DNA of 64,000 nt from contig JANATG010000007.1 of the NCBI GenBank assembly GCA_029449235.1, forward strand, positions 1,488,001 to 1,552,000, read 5' to 3'. The notes beneath the pieces are model-generated. The model saw nothing but the letters and a program-made list of their open reading frames with translations, did no database searches and had not been told where the DNA came from. Positions 46,035-56,622 of this stretch are shown in pieces. Source of the DNA: Linnemannia schmuckeri (taxonomy: Eukaryota; Mortierellomycota; Mortierellomycetes; Mortierellales; Mortierellaceae). The position numbers were made by a program, and so were the translations under genes. Position 1 is the stretch's first letter. Each line of letters starts with the position of its first letter.

Positions 46035-49000
46035 ATGCCGCTCTTGAAACGAAAGGCGATCAAGCCAGTGCCAACACCCAACGTTAATGACTTTGAGGAG
46101 AATACTCCAGTTTACATGATGCGGTTCACCAACGAGATCTTTACAACCTACGAGTAAGTGATCATGTCCTCAACGTCACTCATCAATCCTCTTGACATGT
46201 GTCATTCGGCTCCTCTTGCGTCTCACAGCGCATATTCGTTTGCTAAAAGTTGGTTTAACTTGGCGTCAGACCACTGCGAGAACATCAGCAGAACGCATTC
46301 ATTATATCCTTCACCTTTCGATCTAATGGCTATCTGATGTATCTGCCATGCACCTTTGTTTTCTTTTTGTTTGTCTACTTGACTAGGGATTATATCAATC
46401 GATACTTCTTCTACAAACAAAAGAACTGGCAGTGCGAGACAACAGGAAAGTCAGGATTGACATTCGAAGAGGCGCTCGAGTCTGAACACAAGGAAAAGTC
46501 CATGGTCGCCAACAACTTTCCTGCCCAGCTTCGAAAGCCATTGCTGGAATTTGTTCAATTCCGTACGTTTCTTTGCTTTAACACCGGATTGCGCACTTGA
46601 CGATAATAGCAGGGATCAAAACGATATGTCTTGTTCACTCATGGAGCCGTTCACTGTTTGTGTTCAACGTTATAGAAACTGCCAGAATCGATGCAGTCGT
46701 GGATGATGCTTTTGCAAAGTTCAAGAACGTGTACTTTTTGAACGAGCTTGTCACTGTGGTTTGGGATGGAACCAGGTAGTGTTACTAGACCTTCGGACAT
46801 GGACTTATGTTGAAAGTCGATATGGACACATGACATTGGAATCTCTCATTAACATCATGTTGTTTGGCATGCATTCGCCTGAGTAGCTACAGTGCTGTGA
46901 TCCGGAAGGTTTTACCAGAGGACGAGTGGACGACTGTTAAAAATGGTGCTTCCGAGCCTGAGGAGCCGGGACAGTACCTCGTCAGGGTTGTGGACAAGCG
47001 CGGTCGAGGCATCGAGGATATGGAGCGCGTCGTTGACTGTTCCCTGCTAAGGTACGTGGCATTAGAGTACACTAAGATTGGGACATTTGCAGCTTTTAGA
47101 GTATCGACTATTGCCACTAACGTTTTAACTTGACTGCTACCTTCATGATTTCATCATAGTCGTGAGCGTCTTGCTTTCAACAAGAACATCATCCGCAAGT
47201 ACGTCCGAGAGTGTTCCGCAAAGGAGAGCTATATCGGAGCACCATGGACGGTCAAGGTGCGACATTTGTTGCCTATGGATATGAGGCCTAGTTTGAGGCA
47301 CGTTTATAAACGAGTCATTAGAGTGTACTAACATAAAACTGTTATTCTCCTTTTAGCCATCTTTGGCCAAGAAATACGGGATTGAAACGAAGCTTCCAGC
47401 AGATCTTCAGGCGGCAAGGGAGTCAGCATTCACAAAGCTGAAGAAGCGAAAGGTACTCGACGCGCGATGCGGATGAATCTATGACGACACAACAGATATT
47501 CAGGCTTCTAACTAACGCTATTTGAATGCTTGTGTCGTCCTTAGGGAGGTGTCGATCCAGCACCAGCACTTGCAGCCGCTAAGAAGGCTAAGAAAGAGGT
47601 GGCAGAAAAGCCGGCCAAGGAAGTTGTTGCCGAGGTAGCAGCATCTGTAGAAGTGAAGCCAGTGATCAAGTATCCGATCGAAGACCTGGACTTGGAGCCT
47701 GGCAGCGTTAAGCAGGACGAAGATAGTCTTTTGGTGCGCCCATTATCAGTCAAGGATCGTTCTGTGCCCCAGGATTCCTTTGAGGCCCTCGTCATGTCCT
47801 GGCAGTTTATGAACTCGTTTAGGTAAAAGACAGACATCATATTCTTTGTCGCACGAAAGGAAATGTAAAGTTCTTATTAACCTCGTCTCCTGCATCTTTA
47901 TATCTTCCTCAGCGCTCCATTAAAGCTCTCGCCATTCGGGATGAAGGATTTTGAAGACTCTTTAGCCCACACAGATATTGAGCATCCTAGTGTCATGGTT
48001 GCCGAATATCACTCTACGCTTATGAACGCCATTATTCAGGATCGACTTAAGGGAATCGCAAGGCCCATTTTAGCTGTTCCAGGAGGAGCTGTCCCCAGCC
48101 CTTCACAGACACGCGAGGAACGGGAGCACAGTGTGATGACGGATGACGACGAGAGTATCGCTGACGATGGAGACTTGTCTGTGGGAGGCCATGATGAGTA
48201 CGTTCAGCGTCGCAGGCTTGCACACAGACCCATCAACGAACGGGTTGTCATCGTTGGCCAGGGCTGGGATGAAAAGGTAGTTCCCGCTTCTAGGCAAGGC
48301 TGGGAAGCTGTCCTTGTGGGACTTATCAACGAGGTATGTTAGCAGCATCTTTGCTTTGTGATGGGCCTCATTCACTCAACGGAGCGTGTTTTACTCATGC
48401 GTTTCTTTATTTTTGGATTATTAGCTGGGTTCTTTTGAGGCGATCTCTAATGTCGACCGGATTTTGAATCACCTGGTTCCCAACGAAACAACGTTGAAGG
48501 AAGACGTCGAGCAATTGTACCCTTCATTGCCGTATGAGGATAAAATCAGCATCTTGGTGTTCTTGGTTGAGACCGCTGCAGGCACCAGTACCATCAGGTA
48601 AATTGGATCACACACTCGCACCATATTTTGGATTGCTTGTCAATGGTCAGAGCATATTTTGGGACTAAGACTAATATTCCGGATACCACTTTGCTTGCAA
48701 TAGACACTACATGGAGGAGTGCCGCCAAAACCTCAAAGAACTCCGTCTGCAAAAGTTCGATATCAACAAGGACAGAAGACAGCTGTAAGTGAACGTGGCC
48801 ATACGTAGACGTGACGATGTGTGGAAAATGGCTTACAACAATCGTTACTAATGTAGTTTCTATGGTTCATATTATTTTGATAGGCAATCGGAGTGGGCCG
48901 AGTTTGAGCGCATGGAAGCAATCGACACCAAGAATGCAGCTTTAGAGAAGGCGGCAGAAGAGCAGCGCAGTGCCGCATCAACACCCGAGCCATCACAGGA

Positions 49001-50138
49001 CGGAGACAGCGATACCCAGTAGGTGTTCTTTCTCGGACCATAAGCCTCGCATTTTGTCACTTTTTCTGTAACGCTGGCATTCTCACACTTTACTTATCCT
49101 TCTTCTTCATAGTGCTGTCAACGGGGATCTTTCGCGAACAGAATCTCGACAGGAGAAGCTGAAGCGCCAACAGATGGAACGTGAACAGCAGGAGAACCGT
49201 CGTAACCAGGACCTTCTTCGTCAACGCGCGCTGATGAAGGCAAAGTCTGCCGAGCAAAAGCTCCGTTATGATGCTCGTAAGAAGCTTGCAGATAGAGAGG
49301 CTGCTCTGAACCGGAAAGAGGAGCAGATCGATCGGGATTCACGTCGGTACGGAATTGCACGGGTCCGACCATTGGGCAAGGATCGATTCTACAACCGGTA
49401 CTGGTATTTTGATGGAATCACGATGGACCATGGCACGGATCGACTTTATGTTCAGTCGCCGTCGTTTTTGGATCTGGAGGTGATGAGGACGAGTGGCAAC
49501 AAGAACCAGATTTTGGAGCGTCAAAAGACAGAAGACCCCACTGGCGGATTGGATGAGTTGATGCGGTTGCACGACCAGGAGATTGCGAATGGTCTTGTGT
49601 TAGAGAGGGCTGCTCGAGAGAGAAAGCTGTTACTAGAGAAGGAGCGTGCTCTTGATACTGACGACGAGGGTGAAAAGGATTCCAAGGTCCGCGGTGGTGT
49701 CGCTAATGGTCACAACCATAACGAAGATCAAGTCGACGAGTCTTTGTTTGTGCAGCACATCCCAACGCACTGGTCCTACTATGACGAGCCCGAGCAGGTG
49801 CGTTTCTAATTTACTTTCATCTCTGTGTTGCCTCATCAAGTATGGCTTGACTGGATACATATGTGAGTGAAAAGATTGCTTACTTGTTTGTTCTTCATCA
49901 TAATTCTTTATCATAGATCGATAACTTGCTGAGATGGCTTAACAGCAAAGGCATCCGCGAGAGGGCATTGCAGACGGCGATCAATAGCAATTACGACTTG
50001 ATTGTTGGAGGCATGCAGCGTCGGCATCACGATCTGGTCACTCTCCTTCAGAAGGAGCAGAACCGTCGCAGTACGCGTACCAAGACTGTCATGGCGTCTG
50101 AAGGCTACCTTGGCTATCTTAACCGCCTCAACAAGTGA
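46035..50138 (+). CDS. ITC1: ISWI chromatin-remodelling subunit, Itc1/Acf1-like (WAC, DDT and WHIM domains)
   Basis: Thirteen exons: 46035-46153, 46387-46562, 46676-46775, 46887-47051, 47160-47256, 47357-47452, 47545-47822, 47913-48333, 48425-48597, 48704-48784, 48884-49018, 49113-49797 and 49917-50138; 915 residues, every junction in phase. The N-terminal WAC/Acf1 DNA-binding domain is at about 20-130 (FTNEIFTTYEDYINRYFFYK). A DDT-like region lies around 315-385 (SFEALVMSWQFMNSF to FEDSLAH). WHIM motifs follow (SFEAISNVDRILNHLVP, then YGIARVRPLGKDRFYNRYWY). A charged coiled coil lies at about 615-680. No PHD finger or bromodomain is present, as in yeast Itc1 (partner of Isw2) and unlike animal ACF1/BAZ1A. 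It positions nucleosomes with the ISWI ATPase in the nucleus. Confidence 0.9.
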
Positions 50139-50439
50139 AAAATCTGTCGGACTCATTCTCACAAACCCTCTTTCCTCACTTTACACAAAAGCCCTTTCTT
50201 TAATAATATTTTTTTACGGTTTCTTTTCTTCTCGGTTTATTCCATTATGCTATGTACAATGTTTGAGAAGGATGCTGTTGGTTGTAGGCTGTGTTATCGT
50301 TGGTCTTTTTTAGGGGCCTTTACTTGACCTCGAGGATAGTCTATTTGATAGGAGGTATATAAGGGAGGATGCATGGTCAATCTTTTACGCCCTATGTTCG
50401 ATTGTGTTTCAAAGTTTGACATAGAACAGGTACCCACAA

Positions 50440-50650
50440 TCAATCAATCAAAAAAATTAATGCATTGGAAATTACATCTTTCATGGTTTTCAACACGCGC
50501 TTGTTGACCAGAGAGACAAGTTTGTAGACACCGCCAAAAACAAGAAAGAGCCTATTTTTTTTTTTTTTTTTTTTTTTTGCATCCATTGGAATCAAAATGC
50601 AATGAAAGGAAAGAAGAAAAACAAGCCGTTGTTAATTGTTTGTACGATTG

Positions 50651-50681
<31 letters not shown>

Positions 50682-52019
50682 AAGTAACATTGCGTTTCAA
50701 GAAAAACAGCGAGAGACAACGAAGGAAGAAGAGACGTACCCGATCAAAATGATGCCTGCAACAAGAAAGACAATCACAAACTCGCCTCCACCACTACCTC
50801 CTCCACAGTCACCACAATAGCAACCACAGCACCCACCCCCACACGACTGATCAAAGCATCCACCCGTGTTCTCTTCATCATTCTCGTCCGCATTATCACA
50901 GCAACAGCACGACATCGAGATAGCCATCCCAACAACCAAACTGACAATCACAATCACAAACCCGGCCCCTGTCGTAAACAGCAAACCCCACACAGCGTCC
51001 ATCCAGTCCAACCCCATCACCGTGTTCAAAGGAAACTCGGCGCCAGGACGGAATTGTTGCTTCCAGTGCCAAACACCATTCGAATCAATCGCACGACCGA
51101 TCCAGGCAAACGAGTAAGCGAGCAAGATGACGATCAGCACTGTCATAACGCGGAGGAACCATTTGTTGCCGAGGATGGCTGCAGCCCAAGGACGACGGAA
51201 GGAATACTCGTAATGACAGATCTCGCAGCGATAAAAGTTTTCGCGACGTGGGGAGGTCGTGCGCCATTGTTCGAGGCACCTCAGATGGATATATCGGGTT
51301 GATCCTTTGCAAAGGCAGGGAGAGATCAGACGGCCATTGCCTGGCTCTTCATCGTCCTCTCCATGACCATGGTCGTGTCCACCAAAGTAGTTGTGGTTAC
51401 GGTGAGAAGACATGCGGTCCTGACTGCTCTTTGTAGAATCGTCATCTTCGCCCTCAAGACAGATCCTACAACGACGCTCGTCCACATCGTAGTTATGAAT
51501 ATTGCTGATAATGCTACTACTATTGCTGCTGTTGTTGTGGTCGATGATGGGTCCAGTGGAAAGGGTGCTAGTACGATAGGCAGGTGGCGACTGCGACATC
51601 GTCCCAAGGTTCAGGACAACCTGTCCATCACCTTTTCTATCACTACCCTCTGTCGCTCCTGCTCCTGTACTCTGGAAAGGATCAACGTCGTGACCATGGT
51701 CTGAGCGTGGAGAAGAGTCGGTCGAGCTGAGAAGCTTGCGAGTCGAAGATGAGAGTGACCCTGAGTCGTTTTGGTACTGGCCATGAGCTCCTCCACTACC
51801 AGGGTAAGAGGTCTCGCGTTGACCTGGTGGCGGCGGTGGGATATATCCTGAGGTTCTGTTGGCGGTGGTTGTGGGAGTAGTGCTGATAATCGACCCACGT
51901 TGTTGCTGCTGTTGTTGTTGCTCCCAATATCGTTGCTGTTGAGGCTGTTGTTGTTGCTGCTGGAAGTGTTGGTGCTGTGGAGCGGACTGCCGCTTTGGCT
52001 GTTCGTCCACAAATGTCAT
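50440..52019 (-). CDS. RING-CH (MARCH-type) membrane E3 ubiquitin ligase
   Basis: The unspliced frame ends at 50697, but a better model has two exons (minus), 52019-50740 and 50551-50440, 463 residues. The GTACGT donor sits inside a hydrophobic helix (VIVFLVAGIILIG), and exon 2 continues it in phase as LFLVFGGVYKLVSLVNKR, an ordinary membrane end. The first 180 residues are Gln, Ser and Thr-rich. The RING-CH C4HC3 finger is at about 183-270: CRIC, then after an unusually long His/Asp-rich insert CLCKG, HLRCLEQW and CEIC. Three or so transmembrane helices follow (RVMTVLIVILLAYSFAWIG and GFVIVIVSLVVGMAI among them), with a Cys/Gly-rich loop. Family members ubiquitinate membrane proteins; the target here is unknown. 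It is convergent with ITC1. Confidence 0.82.
50552..50739 (-). other. Intron with complementary poly-U and poly-A tracts
   Basis: In the transcript (minus) sense this 188-nt intron contains a run of 30 U (50680-50651), a 72-nt spacer, and a run of 24 A (50578-50555) that touches the TAG acceptor. The tracts could pair into a 24-bp hairpin next to the 3' splice site. The acceptor therefore lacks the usual pyrimidine tract. Confidence 0.55.
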
Positions 52020-53364
52020 AATTGTTGTCTGTTAGATCGCCTAGTCTCAAACGAGGGAAGCAAGGGGGGGTTGGTGGGACGGCAGGGGTATAAGGAGGGG
52101 ATTGTGAGAAGAACGGTGAAGGAGGGGAAGGGTTTAAGTGGACTGTCAGAGTGCAATAGACGAGAGAGAGGATAAAGTGAAAGGAGAGAGGAAAAAGGGA
52201 GAGGGAGGAGAGAGAGGAGAGAAGAGATGTAGAATGGAGGGAAGGAAGGAAGGAGGTAAAGGTGGGTAAATAAAAACAAGAATAAAAGTTAAGAAAGAGA
52301 AGTAAGATCAACGCCATCTCACTATTATTAACAAGTACATTGGGCCAGTGGGCGCCACACACTCTCTCTCGCTTTCCCTTTCTGAACGGACCCCTCGACG
52401 CTGCTGTATCATTTGACTTTGTTTTTCTTTCGCAGTTTCGTTTCGCTGTTGTTGGTGGCATGCAGGCACATACATACTCCCAATTTGGCACCGCCTCTTC
52501 AGAAACGAGAGAAAAAGCGTAGATACCGACAACAAAACACACCACCCCCTAACTCATCTCCCACCACCTCTCGCTGTATCCTTCTCTTTCTCGTGCTGAA
52601 AAAAAAAATGTTCTAGGAAAAAAACCTGTCTAAATTTACCAAGAGAAACACTCATGGAATAAACGATGGAACAGAAAAATGCGAAACGAAGAGTACGCAG
52701 TTTCCACTCGATGGGTTTATCCATCTCACATCTGCATCACGCCCATGTAAAAAAAAAATATATAAAGTAAAAAACGTTAACGGACTCAAGTTACATTCAG
52801 GTTTGGGTGCTCAGTTTGCTTGGCGCCACATCATGAATAACAAGCTGTAGGGTAGTTTTTTCTTTCCCATTGTGATTCCCGGGAAAACCTTACCCTACTC
52901 TGTGCATCAAATCCTTAACTTCTCAATTGCTTCTTATGAAAGAAGGAAAAGGAAACCAGGCGAAAGTCGACAGAAAAAGGCAAAAAGAGTTCAAAATGAC
53001 ATGCTCATAGAGTGTGCTTTTGTGTCACCTGCATATACCCATGTCATGCATTCATCTAATAATAGTCTCCCGGTTGGTTCTCTTCTTTGTTCGCTTCATT
53101 GTCAGCGTTCCCTCCACTCGTTTCATGGTTGGCGTTCCTCACCGAGACCTTTGTGCTTTGTATGTTTTGTTGTTGTTTTGGGGTTTATTATGTTACAAGG
53201 GAAGAAAAACAGCAAGATAGCAAGGAAAGCAAAAGAAATTCCTTCGTCAGGGACACTTCTTGACGAGGCTTGTCAACGGCATCGGCGTTGCTTGGACATG
53301 GGATATCGAGTTTTTTTTTTGGACTTTGTTTTTGTCGTCGTCGACCTGTGTTACTTTTTCTGAT
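52020..53364. other. 1.3-kb intergenic region
   Basis: The left third (52140-52310) is the CT-rich sense leader of the RING-CH gene (purine-rich on plus). The remainder, up to the YRA1 stop, has no gene I can support. Open frames here have no domain or compositional support. Confidence 0.5.
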
Positions 53365-55362
53365 TTAAGCATCGACCTGCATGTAATCGGTCATCTCGGC
53401 GTCCAGCTGATCAGCAGTCTTGGGCGTCTTCTTCTCGCCCTGGCGTCCACCGCGACTACGACCACGACCAGCGCGGTCACCGCCACGGGCGGCTCCCTGT
53501 CCGCGCTGAGGTTGTCTCTGGTTGTTGCTGTTACCAGCAGCTCTTGGTGCCCTATAAGAGAAAGAAAGGCAAAAATGACAAGGTTAAGAAGAGGTCGTCC
53601 TGATGAACATTCCGGATAGAATATCGACGCAAAGAGAGGCAAGAGCAAGAACGTCTCAATCCTTCGTCTCCTGTTTTGTTTTGATCATGGGAGTCAATTT
53701 ACCTTGGGGCGTTGGCAACGGGAAGTGCGGCCTGGACGGCACCGGGGGCAATGATCAACTCGATCCTCATGGGCTTGCCTGCAGACGTGCATCAACCAAA
53801 AAGAAAATGGGTAATTGTTAGGTAAGCCATCGAAAATACGTAAAAGATGTCCTTGCATATCACAGCATATCAATGACAATCGGCAAGAATGACAACATAC
53901 CATCAAGAGGGACTCCGTTGAACTTCTGCATAGCAATGGCAGCATCACCAACACGGTTGAAGTGGATGAGGGCGGTGCCGGTCGATTTGCCTTTCTGGTC
54001 GTACATGAGGGTGCATTTCTTGAGGGGTCCAACGCGGGAAGAGAAGACGAGCTAGTAGACAGCCGGCCGAAAGAGACAGGTTGGTTCGAGAACGATGCGA
54101 GGGAGGGAGGAAGGCGAGGGTGAGCAGAAAGTTGAATGACAGGGCGTATGAAGTGAAAAATGGGAAGTGTTTTGGATGTGGTCTGTGGTTCCGTTTGCAA
54201 TAGAAAAAAGAAGGGTGGTGCTTGTTTTTTCTTCCTCCTGTTCAACCATCCTGAATTCAGGGGTGAGGTATTCTCCTATTCACCCCCTTGTTCTCGAACA
54301 ACCCAAATCGAGGTGAACGAAGGGGAGAGAGCGGTCAAGGAGAGCCAAGGAAAGCACAGAGAGGGGTCGAACAAGTGTTGAATATCCAGCAACGACAGAA
54401 AATCGAACTTCCACCACCAGAAGCACTATCCATAGCGCAACAAAACACAACAGCAACAGGAGCCGTCCGAATGGCATACATCTCCCCAGCCATATTCGTC
54501 TTCGACAAATGGGCAAGCTCGGGCGACCACTCTATCGTCTTGAGTAGTGCTCCACTGCAACGAGCCATGACGACGGACCAATAGGGCGATGAGAAATAGG
54601 TTCCAGTCGATACCGATAGCGTCCTTCTCCTTTTTTTGTCGCTGCGTGTGTGTCTCCATCCAGATTACTGTTGTCCGTCGAGTGACCCAGAGTAAATTGA
54701 AGACGGAGTGACCTCTTGAAAATGGGCGGTGAACTCGAAGAGACCCCGCTCAAAAATAGAGTCATACGCAATCAACCAGGAGGTGATGTGGCCCACATGA
54801 CAGGAGGAAGAAGACCCATCGTCTTTGATCGAACTGCCGCCCTTGTCAGTCGTGCTAGTGCTGGGCTGTTGCTACTGCAGCTTGTGCAGGTCGTCTTTCT
54901 CATCGAAGAGAGCCAATTCCGGCACTAGTCGGAGAGGCCATAGACGGTGTGTTCCAAGAGAAAAGGATAGCTTGCCGTGCTCCAACGAGGGGAGAGAGAG
55001 AGCGAAAACAGACGCCGACGGAGAAAGGACAGGAGGGAGGTCTCTCTGCTTTAAATTACCTTCAGGTCCTCAGCAGAGACGCGAGCGTCGAGGTTAGAGA
55101 CGTTCATCTTGGAGCCGTCAGGGACGCTCTGACGGATGACGGAGGTGTGAAGGGGAGCGACGGGGGTGGCCTTGTACTGCTGGGCACCGGCGGTGTAGGG
55201 CTTCTTGTCGCGGGCCTGACGACCAGTGCGGGTAGGGCCAGAGGTGCGGCCAGAGGCACGGCCACCGGTGCGAGCACCGCGGGCAGCACCCTTGCGAGCA
55301 GGGCGCTCGGCCTTCTGGGTCTTGATGATGTCAGCGAGGGACATGTCGAGGGCGGAAGTCAT
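53365..55362 (-). CDS. YRA1: mRNA export adaptor Yra1/ALYREF (REF family RRM protein)
   Basis: Four exons (minus): 55362-55060, 54051-53901, 53778-53703 and 53551-53365, 238 residues, phases consistent. The N-terminus SALDMSLADIIKTQKAER is the conserved REF-N box that binds Sub2/UAP56. An Arg/Gly/Thr-rich region follows. The RRM (about 85-160) starts KMNVSNLDARVSAEDLK and holds STGTALIHFNRVGDAAIAM and FNGVPLDGKPMRIELI. The C-terminus is RGG-rich and ends in the second box TADQLDAEMTDYMQVDA. It couples transcription and splicing to nuclear export by recruiting Mex67. Intron 1 is 1008 nt, about ten times the local norm, and splits the RRM; retaining it gives a stop two codons after the donor. 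It is divergent from EMC6. Confidence 0.93.
54052..55059 (-). promoter_or_regulatory. YRA1: 1008-nt first intron of YRA1, candidate autoregulatory intron
   Basis: Donor GTAATT (weaker than the GTACGT or GTAAGT used elsewhere) and acceptor CTACTAG. No CTAAC or CTGAC pentamer is visible in the last 60 nt. In S. cerevisiae the YRA1 gene has a long exon 1 (285 nt) and an unusually large intron with a non-consensus branch site that limits Yra1 level. Here exon 1 is 303 nt and the intron is also outsized. No gene is seen on either strand inside it. Confidence 0.5.
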
Positions 55363-55926
55363 TGTAACGGTGGGGTTGTTTGGGGGGTGAAGGTTTGTTG
55401 GGAGCTATGGATAGTTGATGAGCAAGGAGAATGGATGAGTACGTTATGTCCTTCAAAGTGGCGAGTGAGCAGCCAAGAAGACAGAATAAAGGGATGGCTA
55501 GTACATGAGATGGCAGTACTTTTTACCTTGGGTGGTGAGTTAGGTGGAGGAGTTGGTTTTGGATGAGAGTGGAGGAGGAGGTGAGTTGGTGTTGGTGTTG
55601 AGTGTAAAAAGTGGGAAGAAGGAAGAAGAAGAAGAAAAAAGAAGAAAAGGATTTTTTTTAGTGTCAAAAAAAGAGCCATAAAAAGCTATTTTTTCATGCT
55701 CATTTGGGAGGCCAAGCAGAAAGAGGCAAATCACACCAATAAGAACGCACCCCCTTGCGCACCCACTCCATCACTCCATCAGCACGCAGGTAGATTATTC
55801 CATCGCTCGGCCTTCCCTCCCACCCCCCTTTCGCCATCATCTTATTTTATTTCATCGCCAGCCTCCACACGTTTAAGAGCCAACCTCATCCAATCCCCAG
55901 CGAACAGGACGAGCCAACTACCAAAG
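55363..55926. promoter_or_regulatory. Divergent promoter region of YRA1 and EMC6
   Basis: The start codons are 564 nt apart on opposite strands. The sense side of YRA1 (minus, about 55540-55640) is pyrimidine-rich. No gene is seen. Confidence 0.5.
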
Positions 55927-56259
55927 ATGTCAGCGCAGATCAACCCAGACGACGCCCTCTACGTCGACATGTTCATCGCTAAGAACGCCCAGACAATGAA
56001 CTTTATCCGATCCTCCTACTCGGCCGTCCTTGGCCTGGCCGCAGGAACCCTGGGACTCACAAACCTCTCGGGCTTTATCTTTTACTTGCTCGGATCTACC
56101 TTCCTCTCCGTATTGATCTTTGCCCTCAAGACTAAGGGCCAGTCTGGTCTCTACTTCCGTAAATCTCTTGATGTTTTTACCGAAGGCGTCTCTGGAGGAC
56201 TCTTCAGTTATATTCTCTTCTGGACCTTGCTCTACGGAATCATTCACGTCTACGATTAG
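55927..56259 (+). CDS. EMC6: ER membrane protein complex subunit 6
   Basis: Single exon, 110 residues, the normal length for EMC6. The N-terminal part reaches MNFIRSSYSAVLGLAAGTLGL, the conserved block of the family. Three hydrophobic segments follow: about 32-52, 55-75 (FYLLGSTFLSVLIFALKT) and 88-108 (GGLFSYILFWTLLYGIIHV). EMC6 is a core transmembrane subunit of the EMC, which inserts tail-anchored and multi-pass proteins into the ER membrane. It is one of the few intronless genes here. It is convergent with RBBP4. Confidence 0.9.
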   Translation: MSAQINPDDALYVDMFIAKNAQTMNFIRSSYSAVLGLAAGTLGLTNLSGFIFYLLGSTFLSVLIFALKTKGQSGLYFRKSLDVFTEGVSGGLFSYILFWTLLYGIIHVYD

Positions 56260-56622
56260 AAGGCAGCCGACTGCAGGCCACTTTTTTTTCACATGACTCT
56301 CTCTCTCTGCGACTCTCCTCACCTCATACCGTCAACCCGAGAAACAAACACCCACACAGGCAGGAAAGAAAGAAGGGCGAACATGGGTCACAAGAAATCG
56401 GAGCATCCACAGTAGACTCCTATCAGCACAACACCAATCTTTCGACGCGACTCTTCATCACCAATAAATTGTATCATCACCAATACCATATCAACAATCA
56501 TTTCGCAGAAAGGAAACGCAGAGACAAATGCGCGTGTTTTATTCTTCAAGAGGTCTGTCTATCGCCTCATCATCCATTTATGGCAACCGTCAACTACTGG
56601 TTGGTCACTCAACATTTCCTAA
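56260..56622. other. Convergent 3' spacer between EMC6 and RBBP4
   Basis: About 360 nt, AT-rich and CAC-rich, with no gene or clear terminator motif. Confidence 0.5.
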
